64,000 nt of DNA. Source: Salipiger mangrovisoli. GTDB taxonomy: Bacteria > Pseudomonadota > Alphaproteobacteria > Rhodobacterales > Rhodobacteraceae. Numbering within the stretch: position 1 is the stretch's first letter; each line of letters starts with the position of its first letter. Below the pieces are notes generated by a model. The model was not told the DNA's origin. It worked only from the letters and a program-made list of their open reading frames with translations, and did no database searches. A program made the position numbers and the translations under genes. The stretch covers positions 1 through 64,000 of the forward strand of contig NZ_JADFFK010000005.1 in the NCBI RefSeq assembly GCF_015223355.1. The letters run 5' to 3'. Positions 18,828 to 29,858 of the stretch are shown one piece after another.

Positions 18828-18863
18828 GGCCATGGGCGCCTTCCATCCCCAGCGCCCATGGCC
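18828..18863 (+). other. Intercistronic hairpin after the binding-protein gene
   Basis: GGCCATGGGCGC (18828-18839) and GCGCCCATGGCC (18852-18863) form a perfect 12-bp stem with a 12-base loop and no T-run. It occupies the 119-base gap before the first permease gene. The likely role is protecting the abundant binding-protein mRNA from 3' decay. Confidence 0.65.
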
Positions 18864-18898
18864 ACCACCTCCGCTTCTGACAGACGGGACCGATACCC

Positions 18899-19720
18899 AT
18901 GTTTCGCAACACGCGCGAAGGGCTGGCGCTGGCCCTTCCGGCCGCCATCTTCTCGACGCTGCTCTTCCTCGTGCCGGTGTGCATCCTGCTGTCCGAGGCG
19001 TTCCGCGCCGGCGGAAGCTGGTCGCTGCAGGGCTACATCGATTTCTTCAGCACGCCGCTCAACCGCACGGTCTTCCTGCGCACGTTGAAGCTGGGCGTGC
19101 TGGTGGCCGGGACGGCGGCGGTGATCGGCTATGCCGCGGCCTTCTGCATCGTCAACCTCGGGCCGAAGTCGCGCGGCAAGGTGTTCGGCATGGTCGTCCT
19201 GCCGCTGATGATCTCGCCCGTCGCCCGGACCTACGCCTGGATCGTCATCCTCGGCCGCACCGGCATCGTCAACGAGGCGATCACCGGGCTGGGCCTGTCG
19301 GACACGCCGCTGCGGCTGCTCTTCACCGAGACCGCCGTCTTCCTCGGCCTGCTGCAGCTCTTCCTGCCGCTGATGATCATCAGCCTCGTGTCAGCCATGG
19401 AGAACATCCCGCGCGACGTGATCCCCGCCGCCCGCGTCCTCGGCGCAAGCTGGATCGCGGTCTTCTTCAAGGTGATCCTGCCGCTGACCAAGGAAGGGCT
19501 CGTCATCGGCGGCACGCTGGTCTTCACCGGTGCGCTGACGGCCTACATCACCCCGGCGATCCTTGGCGGCTCGAAGGTGCTGATGCTGGAAACGCTGCTC
19601 TACCAGCGGGTCAACGTCAGCAACGATTTCGTCTCGGCCAGCGTCATCGCCATGATCCTCATCGTCATGTCCTTCTCGGCGAACCTGCTGCTGAAGCGCA
19701 TCGCGACCGCCCGGAGCTGA
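18899..19720 (+). CDS. ABC transporter permease (PotB-like)
   Basis: This is a 273-residue inner-membrane permease with about six helices. The N-terminus is FRNTREGLALALPAAIFSTLLFLVPVCILL, and the coupling loop is IPAARVLGASWIAVFFKVILPLTKEG-like (about residues 175-200). It pairs with the following PotC-like permease and PotA-like ATPase. Substrate assignment follows from context only. Confidence 0.9.
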   Translation: MFRNTREGLALALPAAIFSTLLFLVPVCILLSEAFRAGGSWSLQGYIDFFSTPLNRTVFLRTLKLGVLVAGTAAVIGYAAAFCIVNLGPKSRGKVFGMVVLPLMISPVARTYAWIVILGRTGIVNEAITGLGLSDTPLRLLFTETAVFLGLLQLFLPLMIISLVSAMENIPRDVIPAARVLGASWIAVFFKVILPLTKEGLVIGGTLVFTGALTAYITPAILGGSKVLMLETLLYQRVNVSNDFVSASVIAMILIVMSFSANLLLKRIATARS

Positions 19721-19724
19721 CCCC

Positions 19725-20513
19725 ATGAACCCCTCCATGCGCCATCTCGCCAACTGGACGATCCTCGGGCTCACGCTCTCCTTCCTGATCGGGCCGTTCC
19801 TGATCATCATCCTCGCGGGGGCCTCGGCCACCGACTATCTTGCCTTCCCGCCCGAGGGGCTGACCCTCAAGTGGTACCTCAAGGTCTTCACCGTCGAGAG
19901 CTTCCGCGCCTCCTTCCTGCTGTCGATGGCGCTGGCGGTCTTCGGCACGCTGGCGGCGCTGCTGCTCGGGGTGCCGGCGGCCTATGCGCTGAACCGCTAC
20001 GACCTGCCGGGGGCCGAGACCCTGCGCACCATCGTCGCCGCGCCGATCATCGTGCCGGGCATCATCGTCGGCCTCGCGCTCTTGCGCTACATGGTGGTGC
20101 CGACCGGGGTCACGGTGACGCTGGCACTTTTCATGGCGCATACCGCGCTGGTGCTGCCCTACGCCGTGCGTGTCGTCTCCTCGTCGATGACCAACCTGCG
20201 CGCCGACATGGAAGAGGCCGCGGTTCTGCTCGGCTGCTCGCGGCTTCAGGCCTTCACCAAGGTGGTGCTGCCGAACATCCGCGGCGGGGTGCTTGCCGCC
20301 TTCATCCTCGGCTTCGTCACCTCCTTCAACCAGGTGCCGGTCTCGCTGTTCCTCTCGGGCCCCGGGGTCCGCACCCTGCCCATCGACATGCTGGCCTACA
20401 TGGAGATCACCTTCGATCCCTCCGTCGCCGCGCTCTCGGCCCTCTTGGCCTTCATGTCGCTCGCCATCGTCTACACCGCCGAACGCCTGCTGGGATTCTC
20501 TCGCTATGTCTGA
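19725..20513 (+). CDS. ABC transporter permease (PotC-like)
   Basis: This is the second permease subunit, 262 residues with six predicted helices. The coupling loop MEEAAVLLGCSRLQAFTKVV lies at about residues 163-182. It starts 4 bases after the first permease stop and overlaps the ATPase gene by 8 bases. Confidence 0.9.
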   Translation: MNPSMRHLANWTILGLTLSFLIGPFLIIILAGASATDYLAFPPEGLTLKWYLKVFTVESFRASFLLSMALAVFGTLAALLLGVPAAYALNRYDLPGAETLRTIVAAPIIVPGIIVGLALLRYMVVPTGVTVTLALFMAHTALVLPYAVRVVSSSMTNLRADMEEAAVLLGCSRLQAFTKVVLPNIRGGVLAAFILGFVTSFNQVPVSLFLSGPGVRTLPIDMLAYMEITFDPSVAALSALLAFMSLAIVYTAERLLGFSRYV

Positions 20514-21519
20514 CGCCTTCGTCCAACTCTCCGACCTCACCCTCAGCTACGGCAAGTCGGTCGCCGTGCCGAACCTGAACCTCTCGATCCGCGAGGGCGA
20601 GCTGATTGCGCTGCTCGGCCCGTCGGGCTGCGGCAAGACCACCACGATGCGCTCGATCGCCGGGCTGCTCGCGCCCTCCGGCGGGACCATCACCATCGAC
20701 GGCCGCGACGTGACCCGCGTGCCCGCCAACAAGCGCGGCATCGGGCTGGTGTTCCAAAGCTACGCGCTCTTCCCGCATCTCACCGCCTTCGAGAACGTCG
20801 CCTTCGGCCTGCGCCTGCAGAAGCTGCCCGAGGCGGAGATCCGCCAGCGCACCGAGGAAGGGCTGGCGACCGTCGGCCTGACCGGTTTCGAGAAGCGCAA
20901 GCCCGCCGAGATGTCGGGTGGCCAGCAGCAGCGCGTGGCACTGGCGCGGTCGCTGGTGATGCGGCCCAAGGTGCTGCTGCTCGACGAGCCGCTGTCGAAC
21001 CTCGACGCGCGGCTGCGCCTCGAGATGCGCACCGAGTTGCAGCGGGTGCAGAAGGAGACCGGCATCACCATGGTCTTCGTCACCCACGACCAGGCCGAGG
21101 CGCTGGCGCTGGCCGACCGCATCGTGCTGATGAAGGACGGAAGGATCGAGCAGCTTGGTACGCCCGCCGACCTCTACGCCCGGCCCGAGACGGCATTTGC
21201 CGCCGAATTCATGGGCTTCGAGAACATCTTTAAAGTGGAGGGCACCGACGTGATCTCGCCCAAGGGCCGACTTCCGCTGGCGGCCAGCCCCACGAGCCCG
21301 ATCCTCGCATGGCGCCCGGATGCGGTGACCGTGGGCAGCGGCCCGCACGAGGGCCGCGTCGCCGCCTGCAGCTTCGCCGGGGCGCACCGCGAGTACGTCA
21401 TCGACAGCGCGCTCGGCCCGATCAAGGCCGATGCCGCCATCGCGCTGCCCGAGGTGCCGCTGGGGCAGACCATCCGCTTCGATCTGCCGCTCGCCACCGC
21501 GCGGGGCCTCGCGGCATGA
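20506..21519 (+). CDS. ABC transporter ATP-binding protein (PotA-like)
   Basis: This is the importer ATPase, 337 residues from MSDAFVQLSDLTLSYGKSVA. Walker A is GPSGCGKTT (residues 38-46), the signature is MSGGQQQR and Walker B is VLLLDEPLSNLD. A C-terminal TOBE-like domain follows. The open frame runs ~70 codons upstream over the permease gene in another frame, but those residues are Ser/Arg-rich shadow sequence. The ATG at 20506 overlaps the permease end. Its own stop overlaps the next ATG (ATGA). Confidence 0.92.
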   Translation: MSDAFVQLSDLTLSYGKSVAVPNLNLSIREGELIALLGPSGCGKTTTMRSIAGLLAPSGGTITIDGRDVTRVPANKRGIGLVFQSYALFPHLTAFENVAFGLRLQKLPEAEIRQRTEEGLATVGLTGFEKRKPAEMSGGQQQRVALARSLVMRPKVLLLDEPLSNLDARLRLEMRTELQRVQKETGITMVFVTHDQAEALALADRIVLMKDGRIEQLGTPADLYARPETAFAAEFMGFENIFKVEGTDVISPKGRLPLAASPTSPILAWRPDAVTVGSGPHEGRVAACSFAGAHREYVIDSALGPIKADAAIALPEVPLGQTIRFDLPLATARGLAA

Positions 21520-22418
21520 GGCTCTGGGTCGACACCGACTACGGCTTCGACGACCTCTGGGCGCTGCTGCTGCTGCGCCGCTACGGGGCGACGGTCGAGG
21601 GCATTTCTCTGGTGGCGGGCAACACGCCGCTGCCGCAGGTCATCGCCAATGCGCTTGGCGCAGCGCAGGCCTACGGGCTGGATGCACCGCTGCACGCCGG
21701 GGCCGAGAAGGCGCTGGTCCGCGAAGTCGAGACCGCGCAGGAGATCCTCGGCGAGAAGGGCATGGACAGCCGTGGCCGCTTCCTGCCCGAGGTGGATCGA
21801 CCGCAGCCGTCCGCCGATGCCGTCGAGGCGCTGGCCGCGTGGCTCATGCAGGACGGCCCGCGCGAGGTGCTCGCGCTGGGGCCGCTGACCAATATCGCGC
21901 TCTTGGTGCAGCGCTTCCCGGAGGCCGCCGCGCGCATCACCCGGCTCGTGTGGATGGGCGGCAGCAACGGGCCGGGCAACCATTCGCCGCTGGCCGAGTT
22001 CAACGCGCTCTGCGATCCCGAGGCGGCGGCCATCGTTGCGGGTGCGGGCCTGCCGCTCGAGGTGATCGACCTGATGATCTGCCGGCAGGCGACCTTCGGC
22101 CCAGATGACATGCCGGACACCGATCCGCTCACCGCCGACCTGCTCGGCGGCTACCTCGACATCGGGCTGAAACGCGGCCGTGCCGGCATGGCCATCTACG
22201 ATCCGGTCGCGGCGCTGGCCATGGTGCGCCCCGCCGCCTTCGACTTCGCACCGCAGGACCTCTCCGTCTCGACCGAGCGGGACGAAACCTATGGCGCCAC
22301 GCGCTTCACCGCCGACCCGCAGGGGCGCACGCGCCTTGCCATCGCGCCGAGAGAAGACATCGCGCGTCTCTGCCTCGACGCGCTGCGACAGGAGGCGGCC
22401 GATGGCCTTTCCGAGTGA
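21516..22418 (+). CDS. Nucleoside hydrolase (IunH/RihA-like)
   Basis: This 300-residue enzyme is predicted to cleave the N-glycosidic bond of nucleosides to base plus ribose in the cytoplasm. The N-terminal calcium site is DTDYGFDD (D6, D8, D12, D13), a variant of the usual DTDPGxDD. Other hallmarks are ALGPLTNIAL, MGGSN, EFNALCDPEAAAIV and the late Asp in YDPVAALAMV. ATG 21516 overlaps the ATPase stop. Between an importer and an adenine deaminase, purine nucleosides such as adenosine are the likely substrates (inference). Confidence 0.9.
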   Translation: MRLWVDTDYGFDDLWALLLLRRYGATVEGISLVAGNTPLPQVIANALGAAQAYGLDAPLHAGAEKALVREVETAQEILGEKGMDSRGRFLPEVDRPQPSADAVEALAAWLMQDGPREVLALGPLTNIALLVQRFPEAAARITRLVWMGGSNGPGNHSPLAEFNALCDPEAAAIVAGAGLPLEVIDLMICRQATFGPDDMPDTDPLTADLLGGYLDIGLKRGRAGMAIYDPVAALAMVRPAAFDFAPQDLSVSTERDETYGATRFTADPQGRTRLAIAPREDIARLCLDALRQEAADGLSE

Positions 22419-24180
22419 TCTCAACGACCCTGCGCTGCGCGCCCGCGCCGTGCAGGCGGCGCGCGGCGACGTGCCTTTCGACCTGCTGGTCGAGGGGGGC
22501 ACGCTGCTCGACATGATCACCGGGCGCGAGCGCAAGGTGGACGTCGGCATCATCGGCCCGCTCATCGCCAGCGTCCACGCGCCCGATCCCGCGCGCCCCG
22601 CGCAGCGGCGCATCAGCGCGCGCGGCATGACCATCGTGCCGGGCTTCATCGACAGCCACATGCACGTGGAGAGCTCGATGATCACCGCCAGCGCCTATGC
22701 CGCCGCCGTGGTGCCGCGCGGCGTGACCACGGCGCTGTGGGACCCGCACGAGCTGGCCAACGTCTCCGGCGAGGACGGGCTCGCCTACGCCTGCGCGGCG
22801 GCGCGGGATCTGCCGCTGCGGCTGATGCCGCTGGTGCCGACCTGCGTGCCCTCGGCCCCCGGCTACGAGACATCAGGGGGCGATTTCACGCCCGAGACCG
22901 TGGCGCGCTGGCTGGCGCGCGCGGACACCCATGGCGCGGCCGAGCTGATGACCATGCGGCCGCTGCTCGAGGGCGACGCCCGCGTCGCGGGCATCGTGCA
23001 GGCCGGGCTCGACGCGGGCAAGCGGGTCTGCGGCCATGCCCGCGGGCTCAAGGGCAGCGATCTTGCGGGCTTTGCCGCGGCGGGAATCGAAACCGACCAC
23101 GAACTGACCGGGGCGGAGGACCTGATCGCCAAGCTCGAGGCGGGTTTCACCATCGAGCTGCGCGGCTCGCACGAGCACCTGCTTCCCGAATTCGCCGAGG
23201 CCCTGACCCGGCTCGGCGAGCTGCCACAGACCGTCACCCTCTGCACCGACGACATCTTCCCCGATGACCTGCTGCGCAAGGGCGGTCTCGACGGGGTGAT
23301 CCGGCTTCTGATCACCTGCGGGCTGCCGCCGGTCTGGGCCTATCGCGCCGCCACCCTCAACGCCGCGAGCCGCATCGGGCGCCCCGATCTCGGGCTTGTC
23401 GCCCCGGGCCGCCAGGCGGACCTGGTGCTGCTGACGGATGTGGAGACCGTGCGCGCCGAGGTGGTCGTCGCGAATGGCGCCGAAGTGGCGCGCGGCGGCA
23501 GGCTTTGCGCCGCGCCGGAGCCCGCGTCGGTGCCGCCTGCGCTGCGCCGGACCATGCGTCTCGATCCCGTCCGGGCGGAGGACTTCGAGGTTGCGGCCGT
23601 GGGGCCCCGCGCCCGCATCGCGACGCTCAGCAAGCCGCGTTTCCCGGTCTGGGGCGAGCGCAAGGTCGCAGTGGAGGACGGCAAGCTGGCGCTACCGGAC
23701 GACATGATCCGCATGGGTATCGTCAACCGCCACGGCGCGGGCACGCCGATGCGTGTGGCGTTCCTCGAGACCTGGGGAGACTGGCGCTGCGCCTTTGCCA
23801 CCACCGTCTCGCATGACAGCCACAACCTGACGGTCTTCGGCCGCTGCCCCGAGGATATGGCTGCCGCAGCCAATGCGCTGCGCGAGGCGGGGGGCGGCGT
23901 GGCCGTCGCCTCGCGCGGCAAGGTGCTGCACTGCCTGCCGCTGCCCATCGCCGGGCTGATCAGCGAGGCCCCGCTGGCCGAGATGGCGGAGAGCTTCGCC
24001 GCGCTGCGCGCCACGCTCGACGGGCTGGTCGGCTGGCAGCCGCCCTATCTGGTGTTCAAGGCGCTGTTCGGGGCTTCGCTGGTCTGCAACCCGGGGCCGC
24101 GCCTCAGCGACGTCGGTCTGGTTGACCCCTTCGAGGGGCGTGTGCTGCAAAGCTGTGTGCTCGAAGACGGGCTGAGGTGA
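22402..24180 (+). CDS. ade: Adenine deaminase
   Basis: This metal-dependent amidohydrolase converts adenine to hypoxanthine and ammonia. The 592-residue length matches the Ade family. The metal-binding HMHVESSM motif (H86, H88) follows TIVPGFIDS, and GHARGLKGSDL, ETDHELTGAEDL and the TDDIFPDDLL segment complete the TIM-barrel site. The C-terminal domain carries RFPVWG and VSHDSHNLTVFG, typical of Ade. It overlaps the hydrolase gene by 17 bases. With the hydrolase it would take adenosine to adenine to hypoxanthine. Confidence 0.9.
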   Translation: MAFPSDLNDPALRARAVQAARGDVPFDLLVEGGTLLDMITGRERKVDVGIIGPLIASVHAPDPARPAQRRISARGMTIVPGFIDSHMHVESSMITASAYAAAVVPRGVTTALWDPHELANVSGEDGLAYACAAARDLPLRLMPLVPTCVPSAPGYETSGGDFTPETVARWLARADTHGAAELMTMRPLLEGDARVAGIVQAGLDAGKRVCGHARGLKGSDLAGFAAAGIETDHELTGAEDLIAKLEAGFTIELRGSHEHLLPEFAEALTRLGELPQTVTLCTDDIFPDDLLRKGGLDGVIRLLITCGLPPVWAYRAATLNAASRIGRPDLGLVAPGRQADLVLLTDVETVRAEVVVANGAEVARGGRLCAAPEPASVPPALRRTMRLDPVRAEDFEVAAVGPRARIATLSKPRFPVWGERKVAVEDGKLALPDDMIRMGIVNRHGAGTPMRVAFLETWGDWRCAFATTVSHDSHNLTVFGRCPEDMAAAANALREAGGGVAVASRGKVLHCLPLPIAGLISEAPLAEMAESFAALRATLDGLVGWQPPYLVFKALFGASLVCNPGPRLSDVGLVDPFEGRVLQSCVLEDGLR

Positions 24181-24520
24181 CCCGCGCCGGCAGGTCCCTG
24201 CCGGGGTCTGCCGGACCGTCTCGGAAACACCTGGAGACGTGCCGCGTGAAGCCCCGCACGCCGAGGCGCGCGGAAAAGGCCGCGGGTGCGGTCCGTCATC
24301 GCGCGGACGAGAACGCGCGCGCGCGCCGTCGGTCGTGGCTGCGGGCGCGCAGCGATGCAGTACGAGGCTTTTCCCTGTGCTTGCAGGGCCTGGTTTTCCT
24401 GGGATGGGATCGGCCTTCCTTACCGCGCGCCTCGCCACGCCGGTCACGAGCGCGACCCTGCGCCGCGGGCTGCCGAACCCGCGCTGTGCCGCGCGCGTCC
24501 GCGATGCGCGCGACGCAAGA
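24181..24520. other. Gene-free stretch after the purine operon
   Basis: About 340 bases of extremely GC-rich sequence with many CGCG runs separate the deaminase stop from the repeat element. Open frames here are composition artefacts without ribosome sites or recognisable sequence. I see no feature in it. Confidence 0.4.
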
Positions 24521-24577
24521 GGGGGCTCCGCCCCCCGGCCTGCGGCCTCCCCCCGGGATATTTCAACCTAGAAGAAT
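24521..24577. repeat. Rhodobacteraceae-type intergenic repeat, copy A
   Basis: GGGGGC-TCC-GCCCCC hairpin, then GGCC-TGC-GGCC hairpin, then CCCCGGGATATTTCAA and a purine-rich tail ending GAAGAA. The same arrangement recurs at 40101-40165 and, without the second hairpin, at 48634-48682. It lies between the deaminase gene and the katG1 terminator. Confidence 0.7.
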
Positions 24578-24596
24578 GGCGCGCGCTGCAGACAGG

Positions 24597-24628
24597 AAAA
24601 GGCCCGCACCCCGGGGAGGGTGCGGGCC
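24597..24628 (-). terminator. Rho-independent terminator of katG1
   Basis: GGCCCGCACC (24601-24610) and GGTGCGGGCC (24619-24628) form a perfect 10-bp stem. Read on the minus strand it is followed by TTTT. It lies 22 bases after the katG1 stop. Confidence 0.85.
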
Positions 24629-24650
24629 GCTGTTCAGGCTCCGGCGCGGA

Positions 24651-26924
<2,274 letters not shown>

Positions 26925-27057
26925 CTACCGTCAGCACGCGATAAACGGAAATTGGATTTATTTGTGTTTGGGATAACTAAAACTTATTGAACCAAGCGCC
27001 AAGCCGAGCCCGCAACGGGGGCAGGGAACCCGGACGCGGCGAACTGGTTGCAAAGGG

Positions 27058-27942
27058 ATGAATGATGATTCCGACCCCACCCGCAACGATGCTTTGAAGA
27101 ACGACACCATCCACCGCCCGGCAGAGGAGCGCTCGGTGGACAGCGCCTCGCGGCTTTCGGCACGGCTGATCTACGAGGTGGTGCGTCGCGACGGCGAGGA
27201 GGAGCTCAATCGCCCGACCGTCTCGCTGATCTGGTCCGGCCTTGCGGCGGGCATCCTGATCAGCCTGTCGGTGCTGGCCCAGGCCGTGCTCCGGGCGCAT
27301 TTGCCGGAGGCCGGCTGGGCGGTGCTGATCGAGAGCCTGGGCTATTCCCTGGGTTTCATCGTGGTGATCTACGGCAGGATGCAGCTGTTCACCGAGAACA
27401 CCATCACCACGGTGATGCCAGTGGTCGCGAGGCGCTCGGCACGCTGCTTGCGCCAGATGATCCGGCTTTGGGCAATCGTCCTGTCGGCAAACGTGCTGGG
27501 CGCGATCATCGCCTCTGGTTTCCTGCAACTTCCGGGCGTGCTGGCACCGGAGCTGGGCGAGAGCCTGCTGGCCGTCGCCCGCCACGCGGTCGAGGGAACG
27601 GCCGGAGGAAACTTCCTGCGCGCGATGCCCGCCGGGGTTCTGATCGCTGCGCTGGTCTGGGTCATGCCCGGTGCCCGCGGCGAGGCTCTGCTGATCGTGC
27701 TGGCGATGACCTGGCTGCTCGCGGTCGCGGGATTCGCACATGTCATCGCCGGATCGGTCGAGGCCGGGCTGCTGGTGTGGCACGGCGAGATCGGGATCGC
27801 CCAGGCGGCCTGTGGTTTCTTCCTGCCGGTTCTGGCAGGCAACGTCGCCGGCGGCACGGCGATCTTTACCTTGGTCACCTGGGGACAGGTGAAGAACGAG
27901 GTGGCCCAGGCCGAAGAGTCACACGCCGGGCGGCGCGCCTAG
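27058..27942 (+). CDS. Formate/nitrite transporter (FNT) family protein, YfdC-like
   Basis: This 294-residue membrane protein has a hydrophilic N-terminal ~55 residues and six membrane helices. FNT hallmarks are the Asn in LSANVLGAI (third helix) and LAGNVAGGTAIF in the last helix. FNT proteins are pentameric channels for small monovalent anions such as formate, nitrite or hydrosulfide. The extended acidic/basic N-terminus and loop sequence point to the YfdC branch, whose substrate is unsettled. ATG 27058 follows AAAGGG. Its 3' end overlaps the convergent YitT gene by 4 bases. Confidence 0.83.
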   Translation: MNDDSDPTRNDALKNDTIHRPAEERSVDSASRLSARLIYEVVRRDGEEELNRPTVSLIWSGLAAGILISLSVLAQAVLRAHLPEAGWAVLIESLGYSLGFIVVIYGRMQLFTENTITTVMPVVARRSARCLRQMIRLWAIVLSANVLGAIIASGFLQLPGVLAPELGESLLAVARHAVEGTAGGNFLRAMPAGVLIAALVWVMPGARGEALLIVLAMTWLLAVAGFAHVIAGSVEAGLLVWHGEIGIAQAACGFFLPVLAGNVAGGTAIFTLVTWGQVKNEVAQAEESHAGRRA

Positions 27943-28583
27943 GCTGCCTTTGGCGTGGCCTTTGCAGCGGCGGGCTGCTGGCCGATCTGTTGGCCGGTCT
28001 GCTGGATGCGGAAGTTCCAGGCAATCACCGCGTTCAGCACCGCCGCCCCGACGAAGGAATAGCCCACCAGCTCCAGCGGCAGCACAAAGCACGACACCAG
28101 GAAGACCAGCGCATCAAAGCTCATCTGGAACCAGCCGGTCTTGAAACCGGTCTTTTCCTCGACGATCAGCGCCAGAACTCCGAGACCGCCGGCCGAGGCA
28201 TTGTGGCGGAACAGCGCGATCAGCCCAGCTCCGGCGCTGGCCCCGGCGAGGACCGCTGCGACAAGCGGCGGCAGGTGGTCGAAGGACACCCAGCCCTGCA
28301 GCAGCGGCGCGGTGATCGAGATGCCGACCACCGCCGCGATCGTGCGGAGCGTGAAGCCCTTGCCGCGGCGTTTCCACGACAGCCAGAAGAACGGCAGGCT
28401 GACGAGCAGGAAGATAACCCCGAAATCCAGCGGCAGCAGGTAGGACAGCAGCACCGAGGCCCCGGCGGTCTGGCCGGTGATCAGCCCGGCCGCCTTCAGG
28501 AAGACGACGCTGAGACTTGCCATGAGAATGCCGAAGGCGATGCCTTGCGCGTCATAGAGCGAGATCGGGGATTTGAGCGGCAT
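27939..28583 (-). CDS. YitT-family membrane protein
   Basis: This 214-residue integral membrane protein of the YitT (DUF161) group starts at SLYDAQGIAFGILMASLSVVFLKAAGLITGQ, with the conserved GLITGQTAG segment. Five or six helices are evident and RHNASAGGLGVLALI is a second family block. The C-terminal cytoplasmic DUF2179 domain of larger members is absent. The tail is Gln/Ala-rich. Function is unknown. It is convergent with the FNT gene and lies 42 bases after the DadA-like gene on the same strand. Confidence 0.8.
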   Translation of the reverse strand: MPLKSPISLYDAQGIAFGILMASLSVVFLKAAGLITGQTAGASVLLSYLLPLDFGVIFLLVSLPFFWLSWKRRGKGFTLRTIAAVVGISITAPLLQGWVSFDHLPPLVAAVLAGASAGAGLIALFRHNASAGGLGVLALIVEEKTGFKTGWFQMSFDALVFLVSCFVLPLELVGYSFVGAAVLNAVIAWNFRIQQTGQQIGQQPAAAKATPKAA

Positions 28584-28625
28584 GGGAGGTCTCCAGCGGC
28601 GAGGCTTGTGACTTGGGAGGGGCGG

Positions 28626-29858
28626 TCAAAGGCGATGGGCGGGTGCCAGCGCGCGGGAAAGGGCGGTCTCTTCGCCGTCGATCGCGGCGGCGAGCAACGC
28701 GCCGGTTGTCGGCCCGAGCGTGAACCCCTGGTGGCCGTGGCCGAAGTGGAACCACAGCCGCTGATGGCGCGGCGCGGCCCCAACCAGCGGCAGCATGTCC
28801 GGCAGGCAAGGGCGGGTGCCCGACCATTGCGGCTCGTCCACCCGTGCGCCGATTTCGAGCATGTCCGACAGCGCGGCGCGGCCACGGTCGAGCTGGCGCA
28901 GGTCGGCGGGGGCCTTGCGGGTGACCAAGGCGGCGCCGGTGGCGATGCGGAGCCCGGCCCGCATCTGCCCGGCGACCACGCCATTGTCCATGTCGACGAT
29001 CGGGCGCAACGGCGGGCGCGGGGTTTCGAAATGGCCGTGGTAGCCGCGCTTGTAGATCATCGGAATGCGATAGCCGAAGCGGCGCAGCAGCGTCGGCGAC
29101 CAGGGGCCGAGCGCAACAATGGCATGTTCGGCCTCGACCGCCTGCGCCACCGTGTTCACCGTCCAGCCATGCGCGGAGTGGCGGAGGCTGGCGGCATCGC
29201 CTTCGAGCAGCCGTCCGCCGCGGCTGGCGAAGAGCTTGGCGTAGGAATGCACGAGGCAGCCAGGGGCGCTGCAGCTCCAGCTGTCGGTCCAATGGATGAT
29301 GCCGGCGGGATCGCGAAGCAGGGCAGGGTCTTCGCGCCGGTAATCCTCCCCCGAGAGCGCGCGGTGGCGCACGCCGTAGTCCCGCCGCAAGCGTTCGGCC
29401 TCCGCGGCGTCGGCATCGAAGGCGGCGCGGTCTCGGTAGAGCTGCACCATGCCTTGCCGGGCGATCAGGTTGCCGGCACCTGCGGCCTCGACGAGCGGCG
29501 CGTGATCTTGGGTGGCGCGGGCGGTGAGCTGCGCATAGGTGCGGGAAATCTCGGCGTGCCGCCGCGGCGCCGATTGGCGGAAATAGGACCAGAGCGCCGG
29601 CGCCATTTGGGTCACGCCCCGCAGCGACCAGGTGACATCATTGCTGCGCCCGCTGACCATCGACCAGAGCGTGCCCAGATCGCGCGGCAATCCGTAGGGT
29701 TCGGCGGCCTCGGCCTGGATGATCCCGGCGTTGCCGAAAGAGGTCTCGCGGCCAGGCGCGCTTCGATCGACCAGGCTCACCGCGTGGCCGCGCGCCTGCA
29801 AGGCCAGCGCGGTGGAAACGCCGACCATGCCGGCACCGAGGACAAGGATCTCAGCCAT
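28626..29858 (-). CDS. DadA-like FAD-dependent D-amino-acid oxidoreductase
   Basis: This 410-residue flavoprotein belongs to the DAO family, most like D-amino-acid dehydrogenase DadA. The N-terminal FAD motif is ILVLGAGMVGVSTALALQARGH, followed by SFGNAGIIQAE as in DadA. The C-terminal FGHGHQGFTLGPTTGALLA closes the FAD site. The likely reaction is oxidation of a D-amino acid or secondary amine to an oxo acid. Substrate cannot be read from sequence. Its ATG overlaps the stop of the upstream TetR gene by 8 bases, so the two are co-transcribed. Confidence 0.82.
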   Translation of the reverse strand: MAEILVLGAGMVGVSTALALQARGHAVSLVDRSAPGRETSFGNAGIIQAEAAEPYGLPRDLGTLWSMVSGRSNDVTWSLRGVTQMAPALWSYFRQSAPRRHAEISRTYAQLTARATQDHAPLVEAAGAGNLIARQGMVQLYRDRAAFDADAAEAERLRRDYGVRHRALSGEDYRREDPALLRDPAGIIHWTDSWSCSAPGCLVHSYAKLFASRGGRLLEGDAASLRHSAHGWTVNTVAQAVEAEHAIVALGPWSPTLLRRFGYRIPMIYKRGYHGHFETPRPPLRPIVDMDNGVVAGQMRAGLRIATGAALVTRKAPADLRQLDRGRAALSDMLEIGARVDEPQWSGTRPCLPDMLPLVGAAPRHQRLWFHFGHGHQGFTLGPTTGALLAAAIDGEETALSRALAPAHRL

